A stretch of DNA of 43,458 nt from Spirosoma sp. 48-14 (GCF_001898575.1 NZ_MKUD01000010.1:253652-297109); one strand, 5' to 3'. Positions 8,995 through 18,509 are shown, counted from the first letter of the stretch. Notes: generated from the letters alone by a model not told the origin. Made by a program: numbers and translations.

Positions 8995-9852
8995 TTAGTT
9001 ATGCGAAGTTTTTGTATCGTGAGGAGGATGCGGAAATAAGTACGAAAAAGCACGTTTTAGCTCTTTGCCAATTCGGGTTTTCAGACCATGCATGAGCGTC
9101 CCTTCCTGTAGGATTGTTCTGGGCCCAGTCCACACGCGAGCGGAGTTGGTTTTCATCTGAACAACCCGGCCGTACTGCATCATGTCGAAACATAACCGGC
9201 CATCATCACCACGCGTATTATGGGTAATATACCCCGCTTTCAACCCCGCTTCGCGCACATACCCCATACTAATGCCATAGGCATTCAGATAGGGGCGTTT
9301 CACATGCCGGATTTCGGCCATCACATCTTTTAAGGTCTCATGTACAAAGAATTGCCACCTTGGAATGTCAGATGGTGCTATAAACGAATAGCGGCCATAT
9401 ACACACACTACACCCGGTTGAATCAACTTTTCCATCATTTCGTTAAGCCAGTTTTTAGGATACAGGCAGTCGGCATCGGCCAGTAGAATATACTGGCTGG
9501 TCGAATGCTCCTGACCTAACTGACGTGCCGGGCCACATCCCTGAATTGGTTGAAAAAGCCGTTTGATATGCAGCTTGTCCATCGTTTCCTGCGTTCGATC
9601 CGACGAATTATTATTGATAACAATAATATCGAACGGAATCTCTGTTTCGGTCGCCGATAACGTGCCGATTGCCCGAATCAGGTTGATTTCTTCATTATAG
9701 GCTGCAATGACGATCGAAACCAGTGGATTTCGGCTGATGCATTTGTCTAAACGAGCATTTATGTCATCGAATACCGTCTGAGGAACCTGATCAAGGCTTT
9801 CATATGGATATTCGTAAGGCTTGATCCAGTCTGGGTTAGAGAAAATAGTCAT
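8995..9852 (-). CDS. Family 2 glycosyltransferase
   Basis: The 285-aa enzyme has a GT-A fold. Motifs in order: VSIVIAAYNEE near residue 45, IIVINNNSSD, the pyrophosphate/metal-binding LADADCLYP near 125, and CVYGRYSFI. The C-terminal RGDDGRLCFDMM region probably holds the catalytic base. It has no signal peptide and no clear membrane span, so it should act on a lipid-linked glycan at the inner face of the membrane. It is strikingly similar to the 286-aa protein at 39821-40681: both end HDTKTS-x-N, and both contain LNAYGIS, GPARQ and QPGVVCVYGRYSFI. The neighbours are a GT4 (45 bp upstream) and a GT-B enzyme downstream. Confidence 0.92.
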   Translation of the reverse strand: MTIFSNPDWIKPYEYPYESLDQVPQTVFDDINARLDKCISRNPLVSIVIAAYNEEINLIRAIGTLSATETEIPFDIIVINNNSSDRTQETMDKLHIKRLFQPIQGCGPARQLGQEHSTSQYILLADADCLYPKNWLNEMMEKLIQPGVVCVYGRYSFIAPSDIPRWQFFVHETLKDVMAEIRHVKRPYLNAYGISMGYVREAGLKAGYITHNTRGDDGRLCFDMMQYGRVVQMKTNSARVWTGPRTILQEGTLMHGLKTRIGKELKRAFSYLFPHPPHDTKTSHN

Positions 9853-9897
9853 GGGCGGTTTTTTAAAAGGAAGGTTCGCTGATCGATCAATGCACGT

Positions 9898-11043
9898 TTA
9901 GGCTACTAAGCTTGGCGTATTTACTGCCTGGGCGTATACATCAAGTAGTTTTCCGGCTGTTGCTTCCCACGAAAACAGGGTTGCTCGCTGTAATCCTTTT
10001 CTGCGTAAGTCTGACCGTAAAGATGGTTTCAGTATCAGTTGATTAATACCTTCGGCCATTTCTTCGACCGATGTGGGATCGACCAGAAGAGCCGCATTTC
10101 CAGCTACTTCTGGCATTGAGGAGGTCGTTGACGTAAGGACAGGAGTGCCGGAGGCCATAGCTTCCAAAATGGGCAGTCCAAAGCTTTCTCTTAGTGATGG
10201 GCAAAGGAAAATGGTGGCGGCATTATAGATGAATGGCAGGATATAGTTGGGTATGTAGCCACACAAAATGATGTCGTCAACCAGCGATTGCCCGCCAATC
10301 TCGGTAAGAATGTCTGACAAAGCCGATGCTGGAAGATTCGAAATAACAACGGGTAACGTTAATTGCCCCTGCTTTTTAAGTAATAACAATGACTTCAGAA
10401 CGCCACGTACGTTCTTTTTAGGATCCGTGTTGCCCAGAAAAAATATAAACTCCTTAGGCAGTTTATATTTCTGCCGAACCATATCGATTTGCTCCTGATC
10501 ATTGATTACCCGAAACTGTTCGCTTACCGCATTCCAGATCGCGACGACACGGGAGGGGTCGAGATGCAGATGATCAATAATACGCTGGCGTTCAAAATTG
10601 GATACGGTGATAATTCGTTCGCACGAACGCACAATTCGGGGTACATTCCAGCGCCGGTATTGATTGCCGAACCGCTGGTACCAGCTCCCGGCCATCAACG
10701 GTTGAGTTTCCAGAAAAATAATATCGTGGAGAGTTACCAGTAAGGGAACGGAGCAGTTGAGTGGAGCCGTATTGGCTGTACAATGCAATAAATCGATACC
10801 ATACTGATTGATTGCTTTAGGCAGTGTGTATTGCTCCCAAACGGGGTATGGACCACCAGATAACTCAACGAATCGAACATTTGGTGAGTTGGGCAGACCA
10901 TTACGGTCGACGTCGGGTTTGACGAAAATGATAAACTCGTGTTCCTTAAAGTTCGTCAACGCTCGAATAGTTTCCAGCGCTACGATATCCATGCCGTGTT
11001 TATGCGGGCGAAGGAGTCGTTGTGCTTCTATTCCGATTCTCAT
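9898..11043 (-). CDS. Family 4 glycosyltransferase
   Basis: I took the ATG at 11043 (MRIGIEAQRLLR, 381 aa) because GT4 proteins begin with this strand; the longer frame to 11142 adds 33 residues lying wholly in the upstream gene. The GT-B signatures are clear: LVTLHDIIFLE, IITVSNFER, FFLGNTDPKKN and the donor-site CPSLRESFGLPILEAMASG, with the conserved E-x7-E. It overlaps the 3' end of the O-antigen ligase gene by 44 bp in another frame, suggesting translational coupling. It probably adds one sugar from a nucleotide donor to the growing lipid-linked oligosaccharide. Confidence 0.92.
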   Translation of the reverse strand: MRIGIEAQRLLRPHKHGMDIVALETIRALTNFKEHEFIIFVKPDVDRNGLPNSPNVRFVELSGGPYPVWEQYTLPKAINQYGIDLLHCTANTAPLNCSVPLLVTLHDIIFLETQPLMAGSWYQRFGNQYRRWNVPRIVRSCERIITVSNFERQRIIDHLHLDPSRVVAIWNAVSEQFRVINDQEQIDMVRQKYKLPKEFIFFLGNTDPKKNVRGVLKSLLLLKKQGQLTLPVVISNLPASALSDILTEIGGQSLVDDIILCGYIPNYILPFIYNAATIFLCPSLRESFGLPILEAMASGTPVLTSTTSSMPEVAGNAALLVDPTSVEEMAEGINQLILKPSLRSDLRRKGLQRATLFSWEATAGKLLDVYAQAVNTPSLVA

Positions 11044-12532
11044 ATAAATAGCGCTTATGGGAAGTATGAACCGTTGACCTGATTTCAGGAAGTGAGTCCC
11101 AGCGATCGCAGGTAGTAAATAAAATTGAACTGATGAAGACAATGGTACTAGTCGGGAATTGCCCCAGAATCGGATTCGTATAGCTTACGACGCAGATGCC
11201 GATAAATTCAGCGAGTAGGGCAATCATAACTGAGGTCAGCCATGGGTCTTTAAGTTGCCATACTTTAATGGTCCCGATAAGAGCGATCAAGGCCAGAAAC
11301 GCCAGATACACGCTCAGGCCAACAATGCCGGTTTCAATCCAGACCTGAACGTACCAGCTATCAGTTGGAATTTGGGATGCGAAATAGTTAGGGGTGAACC
11401 GTTGGCCATTTCCCGACGTAGTGCCGATGCCTGCTCCAAAAGGCAGGTCTTTTAAATACTGTTGTAGTTTTTGCTGGTTCTCCAGCCGAACCAGGAAAGA
11501 AGCATCCTGTGTTGGCCGGAGAGCCGTACGAATCCGCCAGATTTGATAAACTGAATCACCAATATGGGTAAATAAGAGGAAGGCTAATATGGGTAGGGCA
11601 ACCATGAGCCCACGTAAGATGTAAACTAAGTTGCGCTTTAGAACAAAATAAGCGGGGTAGCCAGCAACAATAACAAAAAGGGCTCCCCGTGTACCGGAAA
11701 CGGCAAATCCCCAAAAGAATATGACAGCCAGAAAGAGTAAAAGGAAGCGCTTGAGCCAGGAACTCGTTTCAAAAAAGAAAATGATACAAACGAGCGTGAC
11801 CCCAGCCATCTCAGAACCAAACTGGCCGGCATCGGAATAAAATGAAAAACTACGCAACTGGCCCCACAAAATATGTTGTTTGGCGGCTCCCGCTGCCAGC
11901 CACCGCAGCTCGGCAGCCTCCAGCCCAATGTATTGTTGCTTAAAGGCCCATAAAGCTGCCAGAAACGACCAGAAAAGCCAGGAACCTAAAAATAGACGAA
12001 TGTCTTTTTTAGTAATCGGTGCTACCAGTACTACGATGCTGAGCAGAAACCAGTTGAGTGAGAGCGACCGGGCACCGTAAAACCAGGCCGCCGGGTATGG
12101 GTGTCCCGGATTGAAATATTCAAGAATAGTAAAGGAAAGCCAGGTCGTCAGTAACCAGAATACAGGGCGACGAAGCCGTTTCCAGTCCATTCGTTTGCCG
12201 TTCAGGAAAGTACTTAGCAGGGTTAATACCAACAGCGCATCCAGGGCGGTGCCAACGGCTAATTCTGTTTCTAGAAAACGGCTGAACCCTAATACAAAAC
12301 TGATTTGGATATACAGGAACAGACCGATTCTGGGCTCCAGCAGAACGCTGATCCCGATGATAAGTGCAACAGGCAGCCCTACTGTGACTAATGCGCCCAT
12401 AATTCCCCAGGCACCAACCAGCCAGCCTGCAACTACGGCTACGAATACACCCATTACGGTGAAAAACCAAGGCTTATCACGCCATTGATTGATCAGTTGG
12501 AATGGATGGTTCGTTGTTGCTGGCAGATTCAT
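11000..12532 (-). CDS. O-antigen ligase/polymerase family membrane protein
   Basis: The 510-aa polytopic inner-membrane protein has about 10-12 hydrophobic segments and a large loop (residues about 330-400), as in the Wzy_C/WaaL superfamily. The loop contains DLPFGAGIGTTSGNG, the typical GxGxGT-like segment of the catalytic periplasmic loop. Such proteins join or polymerise undecaprenyl-linked glycans on the periplasmic face. No Wzx flippase or Wzz/Wzc chain-length protein is in the window, so ligase and polymerase roles cannot be told apart. The neighbours are a GT2 upstream and an overlapping GT4 downstream. Confidence 0.88.
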   Translation of the reverse strand: MNLPATTNHPFQLINQWRDKPWFFTVMGVFVAVVAGWLVGAWGIMGALVTVGLPVALIIGISVLLEPRIGLFLYIQISFVLGFSRFLETELAVGTALDALLVLTLLSTFLNGKRMDWKRLRRPVFWLLTTWLSFTILEYFNPGHPYPAAWFYGARSLSLNWFLLSIVVLVAPITKKDIRLFLGSWLFWSFLAALWAFKQQYIGLEAAELRWLAAGAAKQHILWGQLRSFSFYSDAGQFGSEMAGVTLVCIIFFFETSSWLKRFLLLFLAVIFFWGFAVSGTRGALFVIVAGYPAYFVLKRNLVYILRGLMVALPILAFLLFTHIGDSVYQIWRIRTALRPTQDASFLVRLENQQKLQQYLKDLPFGAGIGTTSGNGQRFTPNYFASQIPTDSWYVQVWIETGIVGLSVYLAFLALIALIGTIKVWQLKDPWLTSVMIALLAEFIGICVVSYTNPILGQFPTSTIVFISSILFTTCDRWDSLPEIRSTVHTSHKRYLYENRNRSTTTPSPA

Positions 12533-12615
12533 AAGGCTGTTGCTTCAGATTAAAATAGGTAGTTATGGGAGAGACAAATAGGCCGACGATTGTATTTATT
12601 AGTTCGTATTGTAGG

Positions 12616-13545
12616 TTATACGGGTGATATACTTGGCGATGTCAGATTCCAGATGGCGCCGTCAATAAACGCTTTAGCATGTCGTAGCCGACCCGAAAGC
12701 AAATAGGTACCAACATGTTTGGGGAAAACAAACGCACTGAAAAACAGAAAAAAGACTAGTCGTTGAAAAACGGAACAATGACGTCGCATAAACAGAATAC
12801 GATTTCGGGTCAGGTAGTACGTTCGTAGAGGACTGTTCTGCCCGACCGATGCTGATTCCTTATGCAGGATGGAGGCTGATGGTTGATAATAAATCAGAAA
12901 GCCTGCATTGCGAATGCGCTGCGACCAGTCGAGCTCTTCGTAATACAGAAAAAAACGCTCTGCAAATCGACCTACCTGGTCTACTACTTTTCGGCTAACC
13001 ATCATGGCACAGCCGTGAGCAAAGTAAGTAGGGTGAGGCTTATCGAACTGTCCATTATCTGTTTGCTTAAAACCTATGGCCGTTGCTTGCCCGGTAAACA
13101 TATTAATGGGGTTATAGCCTGCATATTGAAGCAATTGTGGTGAATCGAAAAAACGAATTTTAGGGCAGGTGACCCCCACTTGATCGTTCTCCATAAAAGG
13201 CTTCATCAGTTCGTTAAGTATAGTCGGCGATAACTCCGTATCATTATTGACAATAAAGTAATAATCCCCTTTGGCGACCTGAATACCTAAATTATTACCA
13301 CCAGCAAAACCACGGTTTTCTTCACTTCTGACAATCTGAAGACGAGGAAATTGCGTTCGGTCAATTGTAGTTTCAAATGGCTCGACCGAGGCATTATCGA
13401 CAACGATGATTTCATAATTCGGGTAGCTCAGCGTATTGGCCGACTCCAGAAACAGCCGCGTTAGTTCAGCCTGGTTATAGTTGATCGTAATGATTGATAC
13501 ACAGGCCCTCTGGTCTCCGTCTTCTACACGTTCTCTTTTTGCCAT
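12616..13545 (-). CDS. Family 2 glycosyltransferase (rhamnosyltransferase-like)
   Basis: The 309-aa enzyme matches the WbbL-type GT2 group: VSIITINYNQ, IIVVDNAS, RGFAGGNNLGI, FIVNNDTEL and the acceptor-side YYEELDWSQRIR, which carries the ED motif. The C-terminal 70 residues include a hydrophobic stretch (LVFFLFFSAFVF) that may bind the membrane. The start overlaps the end of the priming transferase by 22 bp, so it is probably translated directly after it and may add the second sugar (inference). Many WbbL homologues use dTDP-rhamnose; the donor here is not proven. Confidence 0.92.
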   Translation of the reverse strand: MAKRERVEDGDQRACVSIITINYNQAELTRLFLESANTLSYPNYEIIVVDNASVEPFETTIDRTQFPRLQIVRSEENRGFAGGNNLGIQVAKGDYYFIVNNDTELSPTILNELMKPFMENDQVGVTCPKIRFFDSPQLLQYAGYNPINMFTGQATAIGFKQTDNGQFDKPHPTYFAHGCAMMVSRKVVDQVGRFAERFFLYYEELDWSQRIRNAGFLIYYQPSASILHKESASVGQNSPLRTYYLTRNRILFMRRHCSVFQRLVFFLFFSAFVFPKHVGTYLLSGRLRHAKAFIDGAIWNLTSPSISPV

Positions 13546-14693
13546 AAGCTGAAAAAGGTTCTCCAGATGATCAGGAGGTCCGTTTTAAGTGAAAACGTGT
13601 GTGAATATTCGATATCAAGCAAGGTGCGTTCCCGGTCCGACATGGGCCCTTTTCCTCGGGCTCGTTTTTGAACCTGCCAAAGACCCGTCAGACCAGCTGG
13701 GCCAGCAAATCGTTTGGCATATTCATCAGAAGTGAGTTTTTCTGCCTCATAGAGCGGCAAGGGTCGGTTGCCAACCAGCGACATATCACCCAGTAGAATA
13801 TTGAATAACTGAGGCAATTCGTCGATACTACTATTGCGGAGGAACGTTCCCAGTCGAGTTACGCGAGGATCGTTCCTGAACTTCATAAATTTAGCTGAGG
13901 TCCTCGCTTCCTGTAAGTACGTTTTTTCGCAGATGGGTTTGTCTTCATCAAAAAGCAGACGTTGACAGGATAGCCCCTGTGCTCGACAAGCACTGCAAAG
14001 GTGTTCCACATCATTTGTTGGAGTATTCTGACCTGTTGAGGGGGCATATATATTATGATCGGCAAGTTGATTTAATAATTGATCGGCTTCAACGCGCATC
14101 GTGCGGAATTTATACATGTCGAAAACATGAAAATTGGCACCTGCCCGCTTTGATTTATAGATTACCGGACCTTTAGAGTCCAGAAATATCAGCAGCGCTA
14201 CCAGTAGCATCAGAGGGGATAATAGAACCAGGATAATCAGTGATACACTGATATCGATGACCCGTTTCCACCAGGGAGTTTTAGGATGTGTAATGGTAAT
14301 GGAGTCACTCCCCTGGAAGGTTCGTATATGATTGTTTAACGAGAGGTAGTAATTGATTTTTGATTCAAGGCGACCATTTTCTTCGTTAATAATCAGAATA
14401 TCTGTGGCCCCAGTAATAAGAGCAGTGTGTAAAATCTGAGTTTTGCCAAGACGGCAGGTAACCAGAAAAGGAACCAATCGATAGTCGGTCTTATTCCGAA
14501 CAATAGCAGACATCGATTGTCCAGTTGTTGTATCAGCAATAATCAAATCAACTTTTTGGCTATCTGTCAACCACTGTTCTGCATCTTTTTCGTCCCGGAA
14601 CCGAACAACCGCACAGGTCGTGCCTGCAATGGTAGCAATGCGGTTGGCGATCAGATCGTCCTGCATGACCAATAAGACACAAGAATTTAACAT
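13524..14693 (-). CDS. Priming polyprenyl glycosyl-1-phosphate transferase with degenerate receiver domain and Cys-rich insert
   Basis: The protein has 389 aa from the ATG at 14693; an ATG at 14750 would add 19 residues before the domain. Residues about 1-120 resemble a response-regulator receiver (an Asp in DLIIADTT at the acceptor place) but the conserved Lys is Asn and the first acidic pair is incomplete. Then a membrane segment (VIDISVSLIILVLLSPLMLL) leads into the sugar-transferase catalytic domain: YKFRTM, SSIDELPQLFNILLGDMSLVGNRP, and GLTGLWQVQ. Such enzymes transfer sugar-1-phosphate to undecaprenyl phosphate, starting glycan assembly. An insert of about 50 residues after YKFRTM carries four cysteines spaced C-x2-C-x6-C-x11-C. 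First glycan enzyme of the block. Confidence 0.92.
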   Translation of the reverse strand: MLNSCVLLVMQDDLIANRIATIAGTTCAVVRFRDEKDAEQWLTDSQKVDLIIADTTTGQSMSAIVRNKTDYRLVPFLVTCRLGKTQILHTALITGATDILIINEENGRLESKINYYLSLNNHIRTFQGSDSITITHPKTPWWKRVIDISVSLIILVLLSPLMLLVALLIFLDSKGPVIYKSKRAGANFHVFDMYKFRTMRVEADQLLNQLADHNIYAPSTGQNTPTNDVEHLCSACRAQGLSCQRLLFDEDKPICEKTYLQEARTSAKFMKFRNDPRVTRLGTFLRNSSIDELPQLFNILLGDMSLVGNRPLPLYEAEKLTSDEYAKRFAGPAGLTGLWQVQKRARGKGPMSDRERTLLDIEYSHTFSLKTDLLIIWRTFFSLWQKENV

Positions 14694-14927
14694 TTTAGTT
14701 TCTAAAACGGGCGTAGTGTGCGTGTTATATGGTAGCTGGCAGGCTGACATTGTTGGAATAGGAAGCCTATTGCACCAATTAATAAGGCTGAATAGTCGAG
14801 TGAACTGAAAATAAGATAATAGATTTAGTTTTGTTTTTTCTCGGAAAAATTATATTCAGTAGGCTGTGGACGAATACCAGATAAGGTTAATAACCTTACA
14901 TGCCTGGAAAAAACAGAGCGATAAACC

Positions 14928-15437
14928 TTACGCGCTTTGCGACAGTGGGTAATTACCAAAAAGCATCGATAAAAGTCTTGACTTCTGATGCCAGAACGAT
15001 TTAGTTCCAGGGGCAGTAGCCAGGGGCATAAGTTGACGATGAATTTCTTCGATTGGTAATTCGACTCGACGAAGTAAAGCATGAAGCTTTGCCTTCACTT
15101 CCAGTGGATTAAAAGGTTTTGAAAGGAATGAATCGACACCTTGTTCAAGACATTGAATTCGGGTGGCGCTATCGGAAACGTTCGAAAGAATGACCACTGG
15201 CGTTTGCGAAGCCAGGCGGCTCATTCGAATGAGTTTGGTTAATTCAAGACCGTTAAAAAAAGTTAGTTCCAGTTCAGTCAACACACAGTCAAAGCGATTT
15301 CCCTGAATGAGCAATCGAGCAGCTTCCTGCCCAGAATTGGCTACAGTAATCTTAAAATCTTTGCTAAGCGTCTCGACCAGAATGTTAACCACGTATGGGT
15401 TTTCATCCACAATCAGCAAATGATACCTGGCGTTCAT
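14928..15437 (-). CDS. Stand-alone receiver protein with Glu at the phosphorylation position
   Basis: The 169-aa protein has a receiver domain over residues about 5-122: D11-E12 acidic pair, S85 in VVILSNVSD, K107 in LSKPF. The residue aligning with the phospho-accepting Asp is E55 (VLTELEL in place of the usual VLTDLxMP), so normal phosphorylation is not expected and a constitutively active-like form is possible (inference). The last 45 residues have no recognised output domain. It lies upstream of, and codirectional with, the priming transferase, which carries its own degenerate receiver, 234 bp apart. It probably acts by protein-protein contact. Confidence 0.88.
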   Translation of the reverse strand: MNARYHLLIVDENPYVVNILVETLSKDFKITVANSGQEAARLLIQGNRFDCVLTELELTFFNGLELTKLIRMSRLASQTPVVILSNVSDSATRIQCLEQGVDSFLSKPFNPLEVKAKLHALLRRVELPIEEIHRQLMPLATAPGTKSFWHQKSRLLSMLFGNYPLSQSA

Positions 15438-15823
15438 TTGTAATGAAGTTAAAATTACTTATGGGTTAGATTTTAAATTTTTAGACTAGTGGAGAAATAA
15501 CAGGTTACTTTTTACTGAAAAAAAAAACTACTATGTCGTAGGAGAGATGTGTCAGAATTAGCGGAAAAGTTATACTTTATATATTTTCATTTTATAATTT
15601 GTTTCGTTTATTAATTGGCTGATAATAAATAATTTACTGATTTGGCCTTTAAAAAAGTATAATCCATTAAGGCGGTATTGCCCATAGACTATTAGCTAAC
15701 TTGATAAAGTACAAAATTGATTAAACGGCCATTGTTTTAATCCTTTTTTAATATCTAGTAATGTACTGGCTTGGTCTGTGTGGAACAATGTGGCTATGCC
15801 TTATCCGTTTTAGCACAAAGCCG
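15438..15823. other. AT-rich divergent intergenic region
   Basis: About 400 bp lie between the divergent receiver gene and the YfhO-like gene. It is A/T-rich with stop codons in every frame and should contain promoters for both directions. Apart from the -7 element at 15824-15831 and an imperfect dyad (GATTAAAC with GTTTTAATC near 15718-15742), I see no structured element. Confidence 0.6.
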
Positions 15824-15831
15824 TATCTTTG
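15824..15831 (+). promoter_or_regulatory. Candidate -7 element of a Bacteroidota promoter
   Basis: TATCTTTG matches the Bacteroidota sigma-A -7 consensus TAnnTTTG and lies 22 bp before the ATG of the YfhO-like gene, giving a very short leader. A clear -33 TTG partner at the usual spacing is not visible, so this is tentative. Confidence 0.4.
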
Positions 15832-15853
15832 ACGTACGTATCAGTTGTTTTTT

Positions 15854-18445
15854 ATGAGCCAACCAACCCGATTTCAACGCCTGCGGCCTCATCTGATTGC
15901 CGTTTTAGGGCTATTTGTCCTTACCTTATTCTATTTCTCTCCTGTCTTATCGGGTAAAACCCTGTCGATGCATGATGTACAGGAAGCTTCGGCCGCTGCT
16001 CGTGAAATACGGGAAATTGCAAAGCAAACTGGTGAAAAACCACTTTGGACTGATGCTGTATTCAGCGGAATGCCTGGGTATATGATTGACTTCAACTATC
16101 CATATATTCTGGTATATAAAGCCGTGATGGGGGTAATCAATATATTGCCAAACACGGCGAGTATCATCTTTATTGTGATGCTCAGTATGTACATTTTATT
16201 AACGGTTTTAGGTTGTAATGCCTGGCTCGCAGCTTTGGGAGCGGCTGCGTATGGGCTAGGTACATTTAGCATTGTTAGTCTTGAAGCTGGGCACGTATCC
16301 AAGCTTTTCGCTCTTGGCTATGGGGCAGGTATGCTGGCTGGCGTCATTTTAGCGCTGCGCGGTCGTTATTGGGTGGGAGCCGCATTAACTGGCCTCTTTC
16401 TGTCAATGGAATTAGGAGCAAATCATATTCAGATTACTTACTATCTGTTTATGACGGTTGGGCTCTACATCCTTATTGAGGGGATTGCTTTGGTCAGGAA
16501 TGGGCAGGGCCGCCAACTGGCCCTGGGGCTGTCTACGTTGGCTGTAGTTGGGGTAATAGCGGCTGGAAGTTTCGGTAAGCGACTCCTGGTTCTGAATCAA
16601 TACACGAAAGAAACTATTCGGGGTAAGTCGGAACTGACCGCAAAAACAACAAACCCTGATGGGAAAACGCCTACTAGCGAGTCGAAAGGTGGTTTGGATA
16701 AAGATTACGCCTTTACCTATAGTTATGGCAAAGCAGAAACATTGACCCTGCTCATTCCAAGTGCATTTGGAGGGGCTTCGGGAGGAGGACTTACAACCGA
16801 CTCGGAATTCTACAAAGCAATGGTTAATCGGGGAGTCGATCCTGGTTCGGCAAAGCAACTAGCCGAATTAGGGGCACCAACCTACTGGGGAGATCAGCCT
16901 ATGGTAGGCGGCCCTGCTTACGCGGGTGCGGCTTTGATTTTCCTCTTTGTGCTTGGCATGTTTGTGATTCGGACTCCCATACGTTGGTGGCTGCTAAGTG
17001 CTGCCATTCTGATGATTATGTTGGCCTGGGGAAAAAACCTGATGTTTTTCAATGAGTTTCTCTTCGACTATCTGCCCTATTTAAATAAATTCAGGGCTAT
17101 GACTATGGCCTTTTGCCTGGCGCAATTGTTTATAGCAGCTGGGGCCGTGTTAGGACTTCAGACCATTGTCAATGAAAAACTAACTTTTGCTCAGTTGCGC
17201 CAGCCACTATTGATTAGTCTCGGTGTTACGGGTGGGCTGGCTCTGTTAATGGCCGTAATGGGAGGAGCCTTCTTTACCTTTCAGACACCAAACGACGTCA
17301 TGATCTTGTCGCGGTATTTTGGTGATGCCGCAAAGGATTTTCTAGCTCCTCTTATCACTGACCGACAAAGTATGATGCGTTCAGATGCATTTCGGTCAGT
17401 GATTCTGATTGTACTGACGGCTGGTGTTGTGTGGTTATTTATCACAAATAAAATCAAATCGACGTTATTTTACCCATTACTGCTGGCAGTGGTCATTTTC
17501 GATCTGTTTGCCGTTGATAAACGGTTTTTGAATAATGCTGATTTTGTTCCCAAATCGCAGGTGACAACCATTTTTGAACCGACTTCTGCTGATGAACAGA
17601 TTCTTCAGGATAAATCGCTGGGGTATCGTGTATTTGACCAGACGGGTTCTTTTATGGAAAGCAACCGGGCTTCCTACTTCCATCGGTCAGTTGGCGGATA
17701 TAACACGACCCGGCTACGCAGGTACAACGAACTGATCAATTATGCTTTCCAGGCCAATACACTGCATTTGCTCAATATGCTGAATGCAAAATATGTTATT
17801 CAGCAAGGCCAGCCTGATCCGGCAAATCCTCAGCAGCAAGGTGGCCCTATTGTGATCCCCAATCCAGAAGTGCTGGGTGCTGCCTGGTTTGTTGGTAACG
17901 TGCAGCAGGTAGCTAACGCCGATGAGGAAATGACAGCCATGAAGACCTTAAATCCACGTGATTCAGCCGTTGTCGATAAGCGATTTACCTCTCAGTTGGG
18001 TAATTTACCGGCGAAGATGGACCATACAGGCAGCACGATTCAACTGACAAGTTACCGGCCCGACAAGCTTATCTATGAGGCCAATGCGGTGCGGGATGGA
18101 CTGGCTGTATTTTCGGAAGTTTATTACCGGGGCGACGAGGATTGGCAGGCGTTTATTGATGGAAAACCTGCCCCACATTTACGGGCTAATTACACGTTAA
18201 GAGCGATGCGCGTTCCAGCGGGTAAGCATACTATCGAGTTTCGGTTCGATCCCCCACTGGCTAAAACAGGTGATATGATTGACCTGATCTGCAATGTACT
18301 CTTAATTGGATTGATAGGCTTCGTGATTTTCCATGAAAACCGAAATCGTCCAGGCAACCCTTCGCCCCAGCTTGAAGTAACTAGTTCGTCGGTGACAGAA
18401 GCGCCAAAATCGGCTTCAACGAAGAACAATACTCGAAAAGCATAG
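15854..18445 (+). CDS. YfhO-family polytopic membrane protein
   Basis: The protein has 863 aa from the ATG at 15854; a TTG at 15845 adds three residues. About 12 hydrophobic segments are spread over residues 15-540, with a long polar loop around 255-330, then a soluble C-terminal region ending in another span (LICNVLLIGLIGFVIF). The N-terminal loop MHDVQEASAAAREI and the C-terminal GDEDWQAFIDGKP...LRANYTLRAMRVPAGKH are typical of YfhO proteins, GT-C-like enzymes. In Gram-positives these help glycosylate wall polymers; the Bacteroidota role is not established. It is a single-gene unit ending at the strong terminator at 18462-18509. It could use a polyprenyl-phosphate sugar for periplasmic glycosylation (inference). 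Confidence 0.85.
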   Translation: MSQPTRFQRLRPHLIAVLGLFVLTLFYFSPVLSGKTLSMHDVQEASAAAREIREIAKQTGEKPLWTDAVFSGMPGYMIDFNYPYILVYKAVMGVINILPNTASIIFIVMLSMYILLTVLGCNAWLAALGAAAYGLGTFSIVSLEAGHVSKLFALGYGAGMLAGVILALRGRYWVGAALTGLFLSMELGANHIQITYYLFMTVGLYILIEGIALVRNGQGRQLALGLSTLAVVGVIAAGSFGKRLLVLNQYTKETIRGKSELTAKTTNPDGKTPTSESKGGLDKDYAFTYSYGKAETLTLLIPSAFGGASGGGLTTDSEFYKAMVNRGVDPGSAKQLAELGAPTYWGDQPMVGGPAYAGAALIFLFVLGMFVIRTPIRWWLLSAAILMIMLAWGKNLMFFNEFLFDYLPYLNKFRAMTMAFCLAQLFIAAGAVLGLQTIVNEKLTFAQLRQPLLISLGVTGGLALLMAVMGGAFFTFQTPNDVMILSRYFGDAAKDFLAPLITDRQSMMRSDAFRSVILIVLTAGVVWLFITNKIKSTLFYPLLLAVVIFDLFAVDKRFLNNADFVPKSQVTTIFEPTSADEQILQDKSLGYRVFDQTGSFMESNRASYFHRSVGGYNTTRLRRYNELINYAFQANTLHLLNMLNAKYVIQQGQPDPANPQQQGGPIVIPNPEVLGAAWFVGNVQQVANADEEMTAMKTLNPRDSAVVDKRFTSQLGNLPAKMDHTGSTIQLTSYRPDKLIYEANAVRDGLAVFSEVYYRGDEDWQAFIDGKPAPHLRANYTLRAMRVPAGKHTIEFRFDPPLAKTGDMIDLICNVLLIGLIGFVIFHENRNRPGNPSPQLEVTSSSVTEAPKSASTKNNTRKA

Positions 18446-18461
18446 CAATACCTAATATAGC

Positions 18462-18509
18462 ACGCTATTATAAAAGCCCTTACCGATGGTGGGGCTTTTA
18501 TAATAGCGT
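18462..18509 (+). terminator. Strong palindromic terminator
   Basis: Perfect 18-bp inverted repeat: 18462-18479 pairs with 18492-18509, with a 12-base spacer. It starts 16 bp after the YfhO-like stop, and the T/A-rich part of the right arm can act as the U-tract. Confidence 0.88.

Noticed and set aside
14825..15082. 85-codon open frame at the end of the receiver gene
   Set aside because: It overlaps the receiver gene in another frame and has no homology I recognise; the receiver motifs decide the frame.
15718..15742. Imperfect dyad GATTAAAC / GTTTTAATC
   Set aside because: It has a one-base bulge in very A/T-rich sequence, so chance is a sufficient explanation.
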